From Bernardetia sp. (lineage in GTDB: Bacteria; Bacteroidota; Bacteroidia; Cytophagales; Bernardetiaceae), in assembly GCF_020630935.1 (NCBI RefSeq), contig NZ_JAHDIG010000027.1, forward strand, positions 1-57,719: DNA of 57,719 nucleotides, given 5' to 3'. The position numbers and the translations under genes were made by a program. The notes under the pieces were generated by a model that did no database searches, was not told the DNA's origin, and was given only the letters and a program-made list of their open reading frames with translations. Of this stretch, positions 1 to 9,176 are shown piece after piece. Each line of letters starts with the position of its first letter. The first letter of the stretch is position 1.

Positions 1-1
1 G

Positions 2-1171
2 GTAAAAGAAAAACAACAAGAAAATGACAATTTAATAAGACGACTGCAAAAAGATTTGTCTCGTATGCTCAATAAAAGTACCTATTCTAATGACCTAACT
101 GTAGATGTTCCTTCTGGAGAAGTAATTGTTAGTTTGGAAGCAAAATCCAATGTAAGCGTAGATTTTGTATTACAATACTTGGTTACAAATGTATATTGGA
201 ATCCAATTTATGATTTTAGAGCAGAAGAAGTAGGTAAACCTATGCAAATTTCATATAGAGCGCATGTCAATCAAACAACAGGCATAGACTGGAAAGACAT
301 AAAATTAACCCTTTCTACAGCAGACCCAACTCAAAGTACTGAGATACCTGAATTTTATGCTCAACACTTGAAAATTTATCAGCCTATTGCAATGGCTGGA
401 TATGCTGCTGGAGTTCAATCATCCTATAAAAAAAAAGAAAGTGTAGAAGAAGATGCTAGTTGGGACGATGGAGATTGGGGAGATGATGATGAGTTAGAAG
501 AAGCAAAAGCAGAGTCTATTGCTGATAATACTACGGTTAAGGAGACGGCTTTAGCTTCCGAATTTGAAATAAAACTGCCTTATACAATTCTCTCTGATGG
601 CAGAAAACAACTGGTAGAAGTTTCCAATATCGATGTAGATACAGATTATCAGTACACTGTTTTTGCAGGAAAGCAAAAGGAAGGTTTCCTAATGGCAAAT
701 CTTTCTGACTGGCAGCAATATCAACTTGTTTCGGGAGATGTCAATATTTATTTTGAAAATAAATTTGTGGGCAAGAGCTATCTTGATACACAAGATTCTG
801 GAGATACATTAGCTGTCTCTTTAGGAAAGGATAGCCGAATTGTAGCTGAAAAAATCACACTTAAAGACAAAAACAAACGTAAATTTATTGGTTCAAATGT
901 AAAAGAAGCAAAGGCTTACGAAGTTATTGTTAAAAATAATTTGAGTCGCAAAGTAAATGTAAAAGTAATAGACCAAATTCCTCTTTCTATGGATAGCCGA
1001 ATTGAAGTCGAAACAGAAAATCTAAGTGGAGGGCAACTCAATAGCCGAACAGGGCAAGTCATTTGGAATACAGAACTTTCTGCTTCTGATTCTAAGACCT
1101 TTAAATTGGAATACACTATCAAATATCCGAAAGGAAAACAGTTAGAAACTAATTTTGTGGAAACTAACTAA
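2..1171 (+). CDS. DUF4139 domain protein (mucoidy inhibitor MuiA-like), 5' partial
   Basis: The reading frame is open from the first complete codon at base 2, so the N-terminus lies outside the window. What remains matches the C-terminal DUF4139 domain of the MuiA-like family: a beta-rich segment with WNPIYDFRAE and QTTGIDWKDIKLTLSTADP, and a terminal part ending in LEYTIKYP. An acidic, low-complexity insertion (around the run SWDDGDWGDDDELEE) divides the domain. The family usually carries an N-terminal DUF4140 domain and coiled coil, which would sit upstream; the first residues visible are charged and coil-like. The role is unknown; members are often exported or envelope-associated. A TTG or ATG at 56-65 could be mistaken for a start, but the frame continues upstream. 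Confidence 0.85.
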   Translation, partial: VKEKQQENDNLIRRLQKDLSRMLNKSTYSNDLTVDVPSGEVIVSLEAKSNVSVDFVLQYLVTNVYWNPIYDFRAEEVGKPMQISYRAHVNQTTGIDWKDIKLTLSTADPTQSTEIPEFYAQHLKIYQPIAMAGYAAGVQSSYKKKESVEEDASWDDGDWGDDDELEEAKAESIADNTTVKETALASEFEIKLPYTILSDGRKQLVEVSNIDVDTDYQYTVFAGKQKEGFLMANLSDWQQYQLVSGDVNIYFENKFVGKSYLDTQDSGDTLAVSLGKDSRIVAEKITLKDKNKRKFIGSNVKEAKAYEVIVKNNLSRKVNVKVIDQIPLSMDSRIEVETENLSGGQLNSRTGQVIWNTELSASDSKTFKLEYTIKYPKGKQLETNFVETN

Positions 1172-1185
1172 ATTATTTTGATGTT

Positions 1186-2004
1186 ATGCTAAAACTCACC
1201 CAAAATAGCTCAGAAATTTTAGAGCTTTCTATCAACTATGCCAAAAATTTTTTAGTAGTTGCCTTTTTTGTAGCACTTGCTTTTATGGTCGTTCTTGCCT
1301 TTGCTTACGAACACATTTCTTTAGAGGCTAATCTTTCAAAAGATACACTCAAAACAAGTCATTTTAGGTTTTTTAGTGGTTTCAAAACAAAAGAGTTTCG
1401 TCTATCTTCTATTAGAAAAATAGATTTAGGAAGTAGTAGTTCGAAAATGAGAAGCCAAAAGTATAATTATGAAAATCCTATCTTGATTTTGAATAATGGC
1501 GAACAAATAAAATTATTAAGTGGCAAAAGACAGGTGGGTTTTAGCTCTAGCTTTACAGAAGAGTTTAATCGCTTTTTGCAACAAAGAAACCAAACTTCTT
1601 TCAAAACAACAGAAAGGTATTTTGGCGTTTTGTCTGCTATCATTTTGATTCCGACAGGGATAGTTATTCTAATTCTTTTGGCTTTAGGTTTTTTTGTAGG
1701 GAATACGAATTATATTTTTGATAAGAATAAAAATCAATACTTTGTTAAATATTCTTCGCCTCTAAAACAAAATAAACAAGGAAATTTATCAGAAATTAAA
1801 AATATATTGCTACTCAAAAAAGTAGAACATCCTACCTTTGATTATCAAGCAGGACTGCATTTGGAGCTTTCCAATCACAAGACAATTATGATAATTACAT
1901 CTGCCGAACTTTCTTCGAATCCACCCACTGAAAAGGCTATACGACTAAAACAAAATGCAGAAAAAATGGCTCATTTTTTAAATGTTGAGGTAAAGCAAAA
2001 ATAG
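1186..2004 (+). CDS. Hypothetical membrane protein with two transmembrane helices
   Basis: A 272-residue protein starting 14 bases after the DUF4139 stop, so probably co-transcribed with it. Hydrophobic helices lie near residues 22-44 (FLVVAFFVALAFMVVLAFAY) and 148-172 (AIILIPTGIVILILLALGFF). Each helix is followed by a soluble, beta-rich stretch of roughly 100 residues; the first includes ILILNNGEQIKLLSGKR, and both have the look of PH-like membrane-adjacent domains. No catalytic motif is visible and I do not recognise a named family. Position next to DUF4139 suggests an envelope role, which is only inference. Confidence 0.7.
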   Translation: MLKLTQNSSEILELSINYAKNFLVVAFFVALAFMVVLAFAYEHISLEANLSKDTLKTSHFRFFSGFKTKEFRLSSIRKIDLGSSSSKMRSQKYNYENPILILNNGEQIKLLSGKRQVGFSSSFTEEFNRFLQQRNQTSFKTTERYFGVLSAIILIPTGIVILILLALGFFVGNTNYIFDKNKNQYFVKYSSPLKQNKQGNLSEIKNILLLKKVEHPTFDYQAGLHLELSNHKTIMIITSAELSSNPPTEKAIRLKQNAEKMAHFLNVEVKQK

Positions 2005-2352
2005 TGTTTTTATAGCTTGTTGAACAGATTTTATGGGTGTACGACAAATTTCCCTGTTTATAAAACATTCAATATTTCGTTGCGCTGCAACTCTATTTTT
2101 TGTGCTTTTTTATTCTACCAACCAGAACGTTGCTCTGCAACTTGTATTGTATAAAGGTAGAAATGTCAGCTACTTTAAGCTGAAAGCTAATAAAAATGTG
2201 TTTTTTGTAAAAAAAGCATAGAAAAAGTTGCAGCGCAACATCCTATTTGTAGAGTGGATTATGATAGTTTATTTGAGAGTTGCAGCGCAACGAAATGTAA
2301 AGGGTATTTTTTTGCTATAAAACAAAAAGGGATTTTGGTCGTATATCTGATT
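2005..2352. other. Intergenic region holding a cluster of GTTGC/GCAAC palindromic repeats
   Basis: 348 bases between two convergent genes. It contains four 13-bp copies of GTTGCGCTGCAAC-type sequence: 2079-2091, 2129-2141 (one mismatch), 2227-2239 and 2279-2291, the last two in opposite orientation to the first. The outermost copies form a 21-bp perfect inverted repeat (2074-2094 with 2276-2296). A 62-codon reading frame at 2033-2221 runs across the repeats and looks like noise. The block probably folds into a large stem-loop and may serve as terminator for the two convergent genes; there is no clear T-tract terminator. Confidence 0.7.
2074..2296. repeat. 21-bp inverted repeat enclosing internal copies
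   Basis: Arms 2074-2094 and 2276-2296 are exact reverse complements over 21 bp, with core GTTGCGCTGCAAC on the left and GTTGCAGCGCAAC on the right. Two further copies of the core lie inside (2129-2141 and 2227-2239), so alternative pairings are possible. No target duplication is obvious outside the arms. It resembles a BIME/REP-like cluster more than a transposon. Confidence 0.75.
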
Positions 2353-5070
2353 TTATCTTCTATCTCTCCAGTTATTTCTACGGTTGAGTTTCAAGTCTTG
2401 TAGAAGTGTTGATTTTACACGTAAATCTAAGGTATAACCACGACGAAAGCCTACTGGTGTCCAACTGACACGCAATTCCCAACAATGTAAATCTCTATGA
2501 ATGTTGAAAGTAGCATCCGAAATTTCATTTAGCTCTAAGTCATAACTTGCATTATAGCTCACTTTCCATCTAGGTGTAACATTAACATCACCATTAAAAG
2601 ACAAGTTTTGACTAGCATCTCCTTTTATTAGCCCTGTTTGTCTGTAATTCCAGTTGTAGGAAAGACTGATTGACCAAGGCACATCAAAATCTACATAGAG
2701 GTTTCTGTTCTGATTAATAAAATCCAAATCGGCTTGAGAAATAGCTTCATTACTTGCCTCATCTTCATTATCACTTTTAAATCCGTCTGCTGAAAGTGAA
2801 GTATTTAATGAAATACCTAGTGTATTGAGCGTTCCGATACTCAAACCTTCTTGCCAAGCAAATCTATTTATTCTGCGTTGCTGACTAACTTCTCCTGTAA
2901 GAGAGTCTCTTACTAAAACATCGTACTGATAAGGGTCTATGGAAGCTCTGATATTTACTCCAATCTTATTTTTGAAAAGAGAAGTTCTCATGTTTGCACC
3001 AATGTTGCTCAAATTGAAGGAGTCAGCTGCTAAATTATAGGCTGTAGAAAAGTCAAAACTATCTAAGATTTTTAGTTTCTCATCTTTTCCTTCTTTGTTT
3101 TCTACTTTTGCTTCTAATGTATTTCTAAGAGAAAAAGAAACTGTTCCAGACTCTCCAGCAGAAGGCGAACCATAAATGCCATTCATACGAGGGATACGCT
3201 GTGTTGTGCCATCTTCGCTTATCTGTACCTCTTGATAAAAACCAAAACGAGGGTCGCTAAAGTCGGGTTGATAGCTTAGGGAGATAGTCGGAATCATTGT
3301 ATGACGCAACGCCTTAAATTTCTGACTTTTAAATAAAAAAGTAGAGTAGAAAGTAGTTGTAAAGTCTATTGAAGCATTGTAAGAATAAAAATGTGAAAAG
3401 CCCTGTTCTGTAGTAGTTCGGACAGTATCTTTTTGAATCCACTCATACGAGTTTTTGCTACCATAAAATACTTGATTGAAATTAGCACTAGGGTTCATCT
3501 TGAAATAACGCAAAAAAGTAACCGAAGTAGAAAGAGGAATAGCATGTTTAAATCCCCATTTTAAATTGTCAAGTATTTCTGGGACATTGGCAAAATCGAA
3601 GGCAAGTGTGTCGTTAGTGCTTCTTTGGTCGGAAGGAACTTTAAAATTTCCTTTGATACTACTTTGAAGAAGGTTTGAAACTTCTGCTTGTCCATCTAAA
3701 CGATAAGAAAGTCCGAGTTGAGCAAGTGGTGATTGAGAGTTTTTGACTAATTTTCGAAGTGGAAAAATACGATTCATGCTCAAATTGGCTTGAGATGAAA
3801 CATTGGTTATCTTAGATTGTAAGTTTTGGTTGTGGCGAAGACTTCCAGAAAAAACAAAAGGCGTTCCTGTAAATGTTTTGCTATAATTAACCCCTGAATT
3901 GACAGAAGCCTGTGTATAGTCGTTTGGATTGAAGGAATTTCGCTCATTAAATTGTGAGGTCATGATATTTACATTAGCTGAAAATGAAGACGAACCTCTT
4001 GACTTTGGTGTATGCGACCACGTAAGGCGAAAATCATTGCTAGTACTCTCGTCAATTCCTCTTTCTTCGGCTCTGATAGTATTCATTCTAAAGTCGAAAT
4101 TACCATCATAATAATATCGTTTTTTGTATCGGCTACGCACAGATGCACCATAAACCCCTTTTGAGTAAGCTTCGCCTAAAAAAGTAAGGTCTATGTGGTC
4201 GCTTATAGCCCAATAATATCCTCCATCTCTAAGAAAAAAACCACGTTCTTGAGTTTCTCCATAACTAGGAACAATAATTCCAGAAGTACGAGTTTTGGGA
4301 ACAGGCAAAATTCCGAAAGGAAATCCAACAGGAGTTGGAATATCCATAATCTCTAACTGAAAAGGTCCTGAAACAATTTGTTTGTTTTCTATTACTTTTA
4401 ATTTTTTTGAGCGAATGCGAAAGTGTGGATGCGAAGTGTTTTGGCAAGTAGTATATGAGCCTTCCACACCATTCAAATTTCCTTCTGCATCACGTTTTCC
4501 TTTCTCTAGCAATAAAAAACCTTCGCCTTCTTTCTTTACAATCTCACTTACTACGGCTCTTTCGCTTACAAAATTATATCTTATTTTTTTTGCTTTATAT
4601 TCATCGTCGCCCTGTTTGAAAACAGGTGTTTCGGTCAGCTTTCCCAAAGAATCTTCCAAACCTGTTGCTGTTAGTTCATTGGTGTTCCAATCTAAAGCAA
4701 TTCTATTTGATTTAAGATTGATATTAGTATAGTCTATTTCAGCTTTGTTGTAAAGTGTTATGCTCTGTGTTTTGAAGTCATATTTTATCGAATCTGTTGC
4801 TGAATATTTTACAATAGCTGTAAAATCTCCACTAGCAGCAGGACGACCTAGCGTGTCAGCTTCTTCAGCTTTTTCTAAGGAATCTAAGGCAGTTTGCTGT
4901 TTTAGTGCATTGAGTTTGTTCAAACTATCTAATGAAATAGTCAGAGGTTTGATGTCTTGAGCAACTGCTGAAAAACCAGAAAATAAACTAATCGTAAAAC
5001 AGAAAATAAATAAAATTCTAAAACGCATAAAACTTTTATAAATAATTCGAAGAAGAAAGCGTACTGTCAT
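2353..5070 (-). CDS. LptD-like outer-membrane LPS-assembly protein
   Basis: A 905-residue protein of the Bacteroidota LptD-like family, expected to form the outer-membrane beta-barrel that inserts lipopolysaccharide. After a signal peptide ending near FSAVAQ, an OstA/LptA-like N-terminal beta-jellyroll runs from about residue 85 to 250 (SITLYNKAEIDYTNINLKS, RIALDWNTNELTATG). Then comes the conserved GVEGSYTTCQNTSHPHFRI and VGFPFGILPVPKTRTSGI block, then a long barrel rich in aromatic and serine strands. Two starts are possible: the ATG at 5070, giving a 14-residue basic extension, or the internal ATG at 5028 (MRFRILFIFCF), which gives a more standard signal peptide. It is transcribed alone. 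Family assignment is firm; the exact start is not. Confidence 0.9.
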   Translation of the reverse strand: MTVRFLLRIIYKSFMRFRILFIFCFTISLFSGFSAVAQDIKPLTISLDSLNKLNALKQQTALDSLEKAEEADTLGRPAASGDFTAIVKYSATDSIKYDFKTQSITLYNKAEIDYTNINLKSNRIALDWNTNELTATGLEDSLGKLTETPVFKQGDDEYKAKKIRYNFVSERAVVSEIVKKEGEGFLLLEKGKRDAEGNLNGVEGSYTTCQNTSHPHFRIRSKKLKVIENKQIVSGPFQLEIMDIPTPVGFPFGILPVPKTRTSGIIVPSYGETQERGFFLRDGGYYWAISDHIDLTFLGEAYSKGVYGASVRSRYKKRYYYDGNFDFRMNTIRAEERGIDESTSNDFRLTWSHTPKSRGSSSFSANVNIMTSQFNERNSFNPNDYTQASVNSGVNYSKTFTGTPFVFSGSLRHNQNLQSKITNVSSQANLSMNRIFPLRKLVKNSQSPLAQLGLSYRLDGQAEVSNLLQSSIKGNFKVPSDQRSTNDTLAFDFANVPEILDNLKWGFKHAIPLSTSVTFLRYFKMNPSANFNQVFYGSKNSYEWIQKDTVRTTTEQGFSHFYSYNASIDFTTTFYSTFLFKSQKFKALRHTMIPTISLSYQPDFSDPRFGFYQEVQISEDGTTQRIPRMNGIYGSPSAGESGTVSFSLRNTLEAKVENKEGKDEKLKILDSFDFSTAYNLAADSFNLSNIGANMRTSLFKNKIGVNIRASIDPYQYDVLVRDSLTGEVSQQRRINRFAWQEGLSIGTLNTLGISLNTSLSADGFKSDNEDEASNEAISQADLDFINQNRNLYVDFDVPWSISLSYNWNYRQTGLIKGDASQNLSFNGDVNVTPRWKVSYNASYDLELNEISDATFNIHRDLHCWELRVSWTPVGFRRGYTLDLRVKSTLLQDLKLNRRNNWRDRR

Positions 5071-5204
5071 ATATAACTAAACAACGCTGTAAAAATACAT
5101 CGAAAAGACGGTGCAAAGGTAACAAACGAAACGCTTTTACTCTATTTTAACTCTGATTTAATAGTATTTAATGCTTGAAAAATTTCCGTTTATCTGTTCT
5201 TAAT

Positions 5205-5252
5205 AAAAAAAGCCTTCCATTTAACTCTTATCAAGAGAAAATAGAAGACTTT
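5205..5252 (-). terminator. Rho-independent terminator of the small gene 5316-5609
   Basis: On the minus strand, AAAGTCTTCTATTT (5252-5239) pairs along all 14 positions with AAATGGAAGGCTTT (5222-5209), counting G-U pairs. A second small hairpin sits in the loop and a T-tract follows. It lies just downstream of the minus-strand gene ending at 5316 and upstream of lptD. Confidence 0.75.
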
Positions 5253-5315
5253 AGAAAGTGATAAATAGATAAATTTGGTGATTTTATTTTTGTAGGTGAT
5301 TGTCTTATGATTTTT

Positions 5316-5609
5316 TTATATAACATATACATACAAAGCTTTCCAAACTGATTGTTGTGGTTCTTTATATTCCCAACGCATTCCTTTTTTTTCAAAATAG
5401 TTAGCAATTTTTTGTGCTTCTTCTTCTGTTGTAGCCTCCCAACAAATCCACGTTTTTGGCTTTCCTAATTCTCTTTTTGTAGCCACTGGATTGGCTGTAA
5501 CACCAATACACATATTTTTATATTTTTTCTTCCAAAATAAAAGTACACGTTCTTTACGGTAATCTGCTTCACGTTCAATGGCTTTTGCGATTCTTTGTAA
5601 CTTGCTCAT
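5316..5609 (-). CDS. Small hypothetical protein, 97 aa
   Basis: A basic, lysine-rich cytoplasmic protein with no signal peptide or membrane segment. It begins MSKLQRIAKAIEREADYRKE (helical) and continues into a beta-alpha-beta-like stretch with TWICWEATTEEEAQKIANYF and ending ALYVYVI. The composition and alternating helix/strand pattern look like a genuine small folded domain, and it has its own terminator. I do not recognise a family. It is separated from lptD by about 245 bases and is probably monocistronic. Confidence 0.65.
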   Translation of the reverse strand: MSKLQRIAKAIEREADYRKERVLLFWKKKYKNMCIGVTANPVATKRELGKPKTWICWEATTEEEAQKIANYFEKKGMRWEYKEPQQSVWKALYVYVI

Positions 5610-5835
5610 ACTTCTAAATATTTATTGTTGATAAGATGTTGTAGTTAAGATAATTAGATAAATTTTGTCTCTTTATCTTCTTATTATATTACAAATATAG
5701 AAGCGCAGACCGTAAAGGATTTGAGGTCTAAAATTTTCTTCATATTTTTTCTTTATGAAATATGATATAATGGCGTAGATTTTGGCTATTTGTGATATAA
5801 CGTATTGATAACTGCATCATAATCAGGAAAATAGA

Positions 5836-6720
5836 ATGAAACCATTAAAAATTTTTGCCAGTCTAATTGTCTTTATATTTCTAGTTGGTATAGTGGCTTT
5901 TAGTTTTATTGAAAGGAAAACTGTTCCTATCAAAGAAGTCAAAGCGTCTGAAAAAGGGGGTATTACAAAAACAAAAACCATAGATAAAATCGGACAAATT
6001 CCTGTTCCACAAGGATATAGTAGAAAACAGGAGTCTAGTGATTCTTTCGGATACTATCTTCGCAATATTTTATTGAAGCCAAAAGGCTCTCCAGTCAAGT
6101 TATATAGTGGAGAATATAAAAATTACCAACAAGTGCATTATAGAGTACTTGATATTTCAGTAGGAAAGCGAGATTTACAACAATGTGCTGATGCTGTAAT
6201 GCGTCTTCGTGCTGAATATTTACTCAACACAAACCAAAAAGACAAAATTTCATTCAACTACACAAGTGGAGATGCTGCTATATATCAAAAATGGGCAACT
6301 GGCTACCGTCCAACGATTAAAGGAAATAAAGTCAGTTGGAGTTTGAAAGCTAAAGCAGATACAAGTTATTCCAACTTTTTAAAATACATGGATAACGTTT
6401 TTATGTATGCAGGTTCGGCTTCGCTGAGCAAAGAGCTAAAGTCAAAAAAGATTCAAGATATTGAGATAGGAGATGTTCTGATACAGGGAGGTTTTCCTGG
6501 ACATGCTGTTTTGGTGGTAGATGTAGCAATGGATTCTCTGACCAACAAGAAAATATTCCTGCTTGCTCAAAGCTATATGCCAGCTCAAGATATTCATATT
6601 TTGAAGAATTTTAATAATGAGACATTAAGTCCGTGGTATGAAATTCCAAGTATTCCCAATGAAAATATCATAACTCCAGAATGGATATTCTCACAAGAGG
6701 ATTTAAAAACTTTTGAATAA
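5836..6720 (+). CDS. DUF4846 domain-containing protein
   Basis: A 294-residue protein with an N-terminal hydrophobic segment (residues 4-25) that acts as signal peptide or membrane anchor, so the rest is probably periplasmic. The DUF4846 family pattern is clear: IPVPQGYSRK, QCADAVMRLRAEYLL, ISFNYTSGDAAIYQKWATG, VFMYAGSASLSKEL, VLIQGGFPGHAVLVVDVA, FLLAQSYMPAQDIHILKN and a final TPEWIF. The biochemical function of the family is unknown; the conserved GGFPGHAVLVVD block and its preceding Gly-Asp resemble NlpC/P60 or papain-like cysteine peptidase folds around a conserved His, but no matching nucleophile is evident, so this is only a suggestion. Confidence 0.85.
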   Translation: MKPLKIFASLIVFIFLVGIVAFSFIERKTVPIKEVKASEKGGITKTKTIDKIGQIPVPQGYSRKQESSDSFGYYLRNILLKPKGSPVKLYSGEYKNYQQVHYRVLDISVGKRDLQQCADAVMRLRAEYLLNTNQKDKISFNYTSGDAAIYQKWATGYRPTIKGNKVSWSLKAKADTSYSNFLKYMDNVFMYAGSASLSKELKSKKIQDIEIGDVLIQGGFPGHAVLVVDVAMDSLTNKKIFLLAQSYMPAQDIHILKNFNNETLSPWYEIPSIPNENIITPEWIFSQEDLKTFE

Positions 6721-6838
6721 TTTTTATAAAGAAAAATGCGATTTCAAATTGCTTATCCGTCTTTGATTTCATTGTTTAAAAACTTATATTGCTATTTCAA
6801 AATACTTCTTTACTTCTGTTACAAACACAAAAATCATT

Positions 6839-7960
6839 ATGCAAGCAAAAAATTTTCATGCAGATTCATTTTCATCTCTAGAAAGGCAACTCCAAGAATA
6901 TGCAGCAGTAGATTTTGACCCCACATTAGCCTTTGTGTTTGCTTCTGTAGCTCACGACATAGATGCTATTTCAAGTCTATTTAAAAAATATGATATTGAG
7001 TTAGTAGGTTGCACTACTTCTGGAGAGTTTGTCAATGGAGAGGTAAGTGATGAGTCTATGGCTGTTTTGCTTTTGGATATGAAAAAGGAGAGTTTTTTTA
7101 TTTATCTAGCAGAGGAAGAAGACACTGTTTTGGCAGCTAAAACGGCAACAGAAGCAGCAAAAGAAAAGTTTGAGAATCTCGCTCTTATTGTTTTCTCTGG
7201 AGGACTAGACACGAATGGAGACGATATTATTAAAGGAGTAAATGAAGTGGGAAACTATCCTCTTTTTGGAGGAATGGCTGGAGACGACCTCAAAATGCAA
7301 GCCTCTTATGTTTTTTCAAATAATAAAAAATCGGATAAAGCTCTTTTATTTTTAGCTATTGATAAAGATAAGGTAGATATAGCAGGACTTGCCACAAGTG
7401 GTTGGAAAGCTGTCGGAACGCCAAAGATTGCTACTAGAGCAGAAGGAAATATTCTTTACACTATTGATGGAGAACCAGCTTTAGACGTATTTTTAAAATA
7501 TTTTGATATTCCTACACCTTCCGACCGCCGTAAGGACGTAGTAGCAGAAGTGGGAATGAAATACCCTCTACAACTACAAAGAGATGGCTACACTACTCTG
7601 CGTGCGCCACTTATGGCAAATGACGAAGGCGCACTTATTTTAGCTGGAGAAGTACCAGAAGGCTCTTCTATGCTTTTTTCTATGCCTCCAGATTTTGATG
7701 TGATAGATCAATCTGTAGAAGATTTAGGAATTTTGAAGGATAATTATCCAGAAGCTGATGCAGTAATTTTAGTTTCTTGTGCTGCTCGCCAAGCTGCTTT
7801 AGGCCCTATGATTGAAGGCGAATTAGAAGGACTTCAACAACTTTGGAATGCTCCACTTATCGGTTTCTTTTCGTATGGAGAAATCGGAACAATAAATGGA
7901 GCAAGTGTTTGTGATTTACACAATGAAACCGTTTCTCTTATTCTTTTGAAAGAAAAGTAA
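6839..7960 (+). CDS. FIST domain sensory protein
   Basis: 373 residues containing FIST N (about 25-220) and FIST C (about 225-350) domains. Diagnostic stretches are IELVGCTTSGEFVNGEVSD, LALIVFSGGLDTNGDDII, PLFGGMAGDD, YTIDGEPALDVFLKYF, AVILVSCAARQAALG and APLIGFFSYGEIG. FIST domains are predicted intracellular sensors of small ligands, possibly amino acids, and are commonly fused to or encoded beside signal-transduction output modules. The gene starts 119 bases after the previous one and is followed 74 bases later by a SpoIIE phosphatase, its likely partner (inference). No membrane segment. Confidence 0.9.
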   Translation: MQAKNFHADSFSSLERQLQEYAAVDFDPTLAFVFASVAHDIDAISSLFKKYDIELVGCTTSGEFVNGEVSDESMAVLLLDMKKESFFIYLAEEEDTVLAAKTATEAAKEKFENLALIVFSGGLDTNGDDIIKGVNEVGNYPLFGGMAGDDLKMQASYVFSNNKKSDKALLFLAIDKDKVDIAGLATSGWKAVGTPKIATRAEGNILYTIDGEPALDVFLKYFDIPTPSDRRKDVVAEVGMKYPLQLQRDGYTTLRAPLMANDEGALILAGEVPEGSSMLFSMPPDFDVIDQSVEDLGILKDNYPEADAVILVSCAARQAALGPMIEGELEGLQQLWNAPLIGFFSYGEIGTINGASVCDLHNETVSLILLKEK

Positions 7961-8034
7961 AATATAAAGTCTATTTATCAAAAATGCCTACCTTAATTAA
8001 TTAATCATTTTTTTATTTATTACAGTAATTAGGT

Positions 8035-9165
8035 TTGAGTTTAGCTAAACATCTTGAAAAAATTCTTGCTTTTGTTCCTAAAGGTTCTCTTCCAGATGAA
8101 CAGGAAAAAGAGTTGTCTCAACTTTTAAAAAAAGTAGAACGTGAGATGAAAATGACCGAATTCAAATATGAAAAAACAGCTAGAGATAAAAAAACATTAG
8201 AAAAACTATTGGCAGAAACGATAAACGAACTAGAAGCTAAAAATAATAATTTAGCAGAAACAAATGCACAACTTATTTCTATGGAAGAAGAGTTGCGTCA
8301 AAACTCAGAAGAGTTACGAGTGCTTAATGAAAGACTAGAAGAAAGAGTAGAGCAAGCTGTTTCAGACATAGAACGTCAAAAAGAGCTTTTAGAAGTCAAG
8401 AATAAGCACATAATGGGTAGTATCAATTATGCCAAGCGTATTCAAAAAGCAATGCTACTTTCTGAAGATGAAATAGCAACTATTTTCCCAAATAGTTTTG
8501 TGTTTTTTTCTCCAAAGGATATTGTTTCTGGCGATTTTTATTGGTTTACACGATTGGGAGAATATCGTTTTGTAGCCGTAATAGACTGTACTGGACATGG
8601 TGTTCCAGGAGCTTTTATGAGCTTAATTCTTAATGATGGTTTGAATGAAATAGTTAAGTTCCGAAAAGTGGTAGAGCCAGCAAAAATTTTAGAAGAGTTA
8701 CATATTTATGTAATCAATGCACTTAGGCAAAGAGGAAGTTCAAACCGAGATGGAGCAGATATGTCTTTGTGTGTTGTGAATGATGTACATCACACACTTA
8801 CTTATGCAGGCGCACGACAAAACCTCGTTTTTTTTAGAGGTAATAAACTCATTGAAGTTAAAGCTGATAGAAAATCTATTGGTGGTTATATAAAAAATAA
8901 AAACGAAGTCAAATTTATTTCTCACGTTGTAGATTTATCTTCTTGTAAAGACTCCTATTTTTACCTTGCTTCGGATGGCTTTGCCGACCAGTTTGGAGGA
9001 GAAAATGGAGGGAAACTCTTACGACAGAACTTTAAAAAGAAACTTCAAAGTATTTGTAATTTAGCTTGCAAAGTGCAGAAAAAAGAACTCAAAAAATACT
9101 ATCAAAATTGGAAAGGAGAAGAAGACCAAATAGATGATGTATTAGTAATTGGTTTTCAAGCCTAA
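8035..9165 (+). CDS. PP2C-type SpoIIE phosphatase with N-terminal coiled coil
   Basis: A 376-residue cytoplasmic protein. Residues 1-130 form a long coiled coil, after which IMGSINYAKRIQKAML leads into the SpoIIE/PP2C catalytic domain: SPKDIVSGDFYWF, FVAVIDCTGHGVPGAFMSL, RDGADMSLCVVN, YLASDGFADQFGG and DQIDDVLVIGFQA, which keep the metal-binding Asp residues. It should dephosphorylate a phospho-Ser/Thr protein, perhaps an anti-sigma-antagonist or kinase-linked target. The start is a TTG: an in-frame stop at 8026 and the first internal ATG about 37 codons on make TTG the best choice. It follows the FIST gene in the same direction. Confidence 0.88.
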   Translation: MSLAKHLEKILAFVPKGSLPDEQEKELSQLLKKVEREMKMTEFKYEKTARDKKTLEKLLAETINELEAKNNNLAETNAQLISMEEELRQNSEELRVLNERLEERVEQAVSDIERQKELLEVKNKHIMGSINYAKRIQKAMLLSEDEIATIFPNSFVFFSPKDIVSGDFYWFTRLGEYRFVAVIDCTGHGVPGAFMSLILNDGLNEIVKFRKVVEPAKILEELHIYVINALRQRGSSNRDGADMSLCVVNDVHHTLTYAGARQNLVFFRGNKLIEVKADRKSIGGYIKNKNEVKFISHVVDLSSCKDSYFYLASDGFADQFGGENGGKLLRQNFKKKLQSICNLACKVQKKELKKYYQNWKGEEDQIDDVLVIGFQA

Positions 9166-9176
9166 AGAAAAAGAAT

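Noticed and set aside
2033-2221. 62-codon frame between the DUF4139 operon and lptD
   Set aside because: It runs across four repeats, has unusual composition and no leader; probably a chance open frame in repeat DNA.
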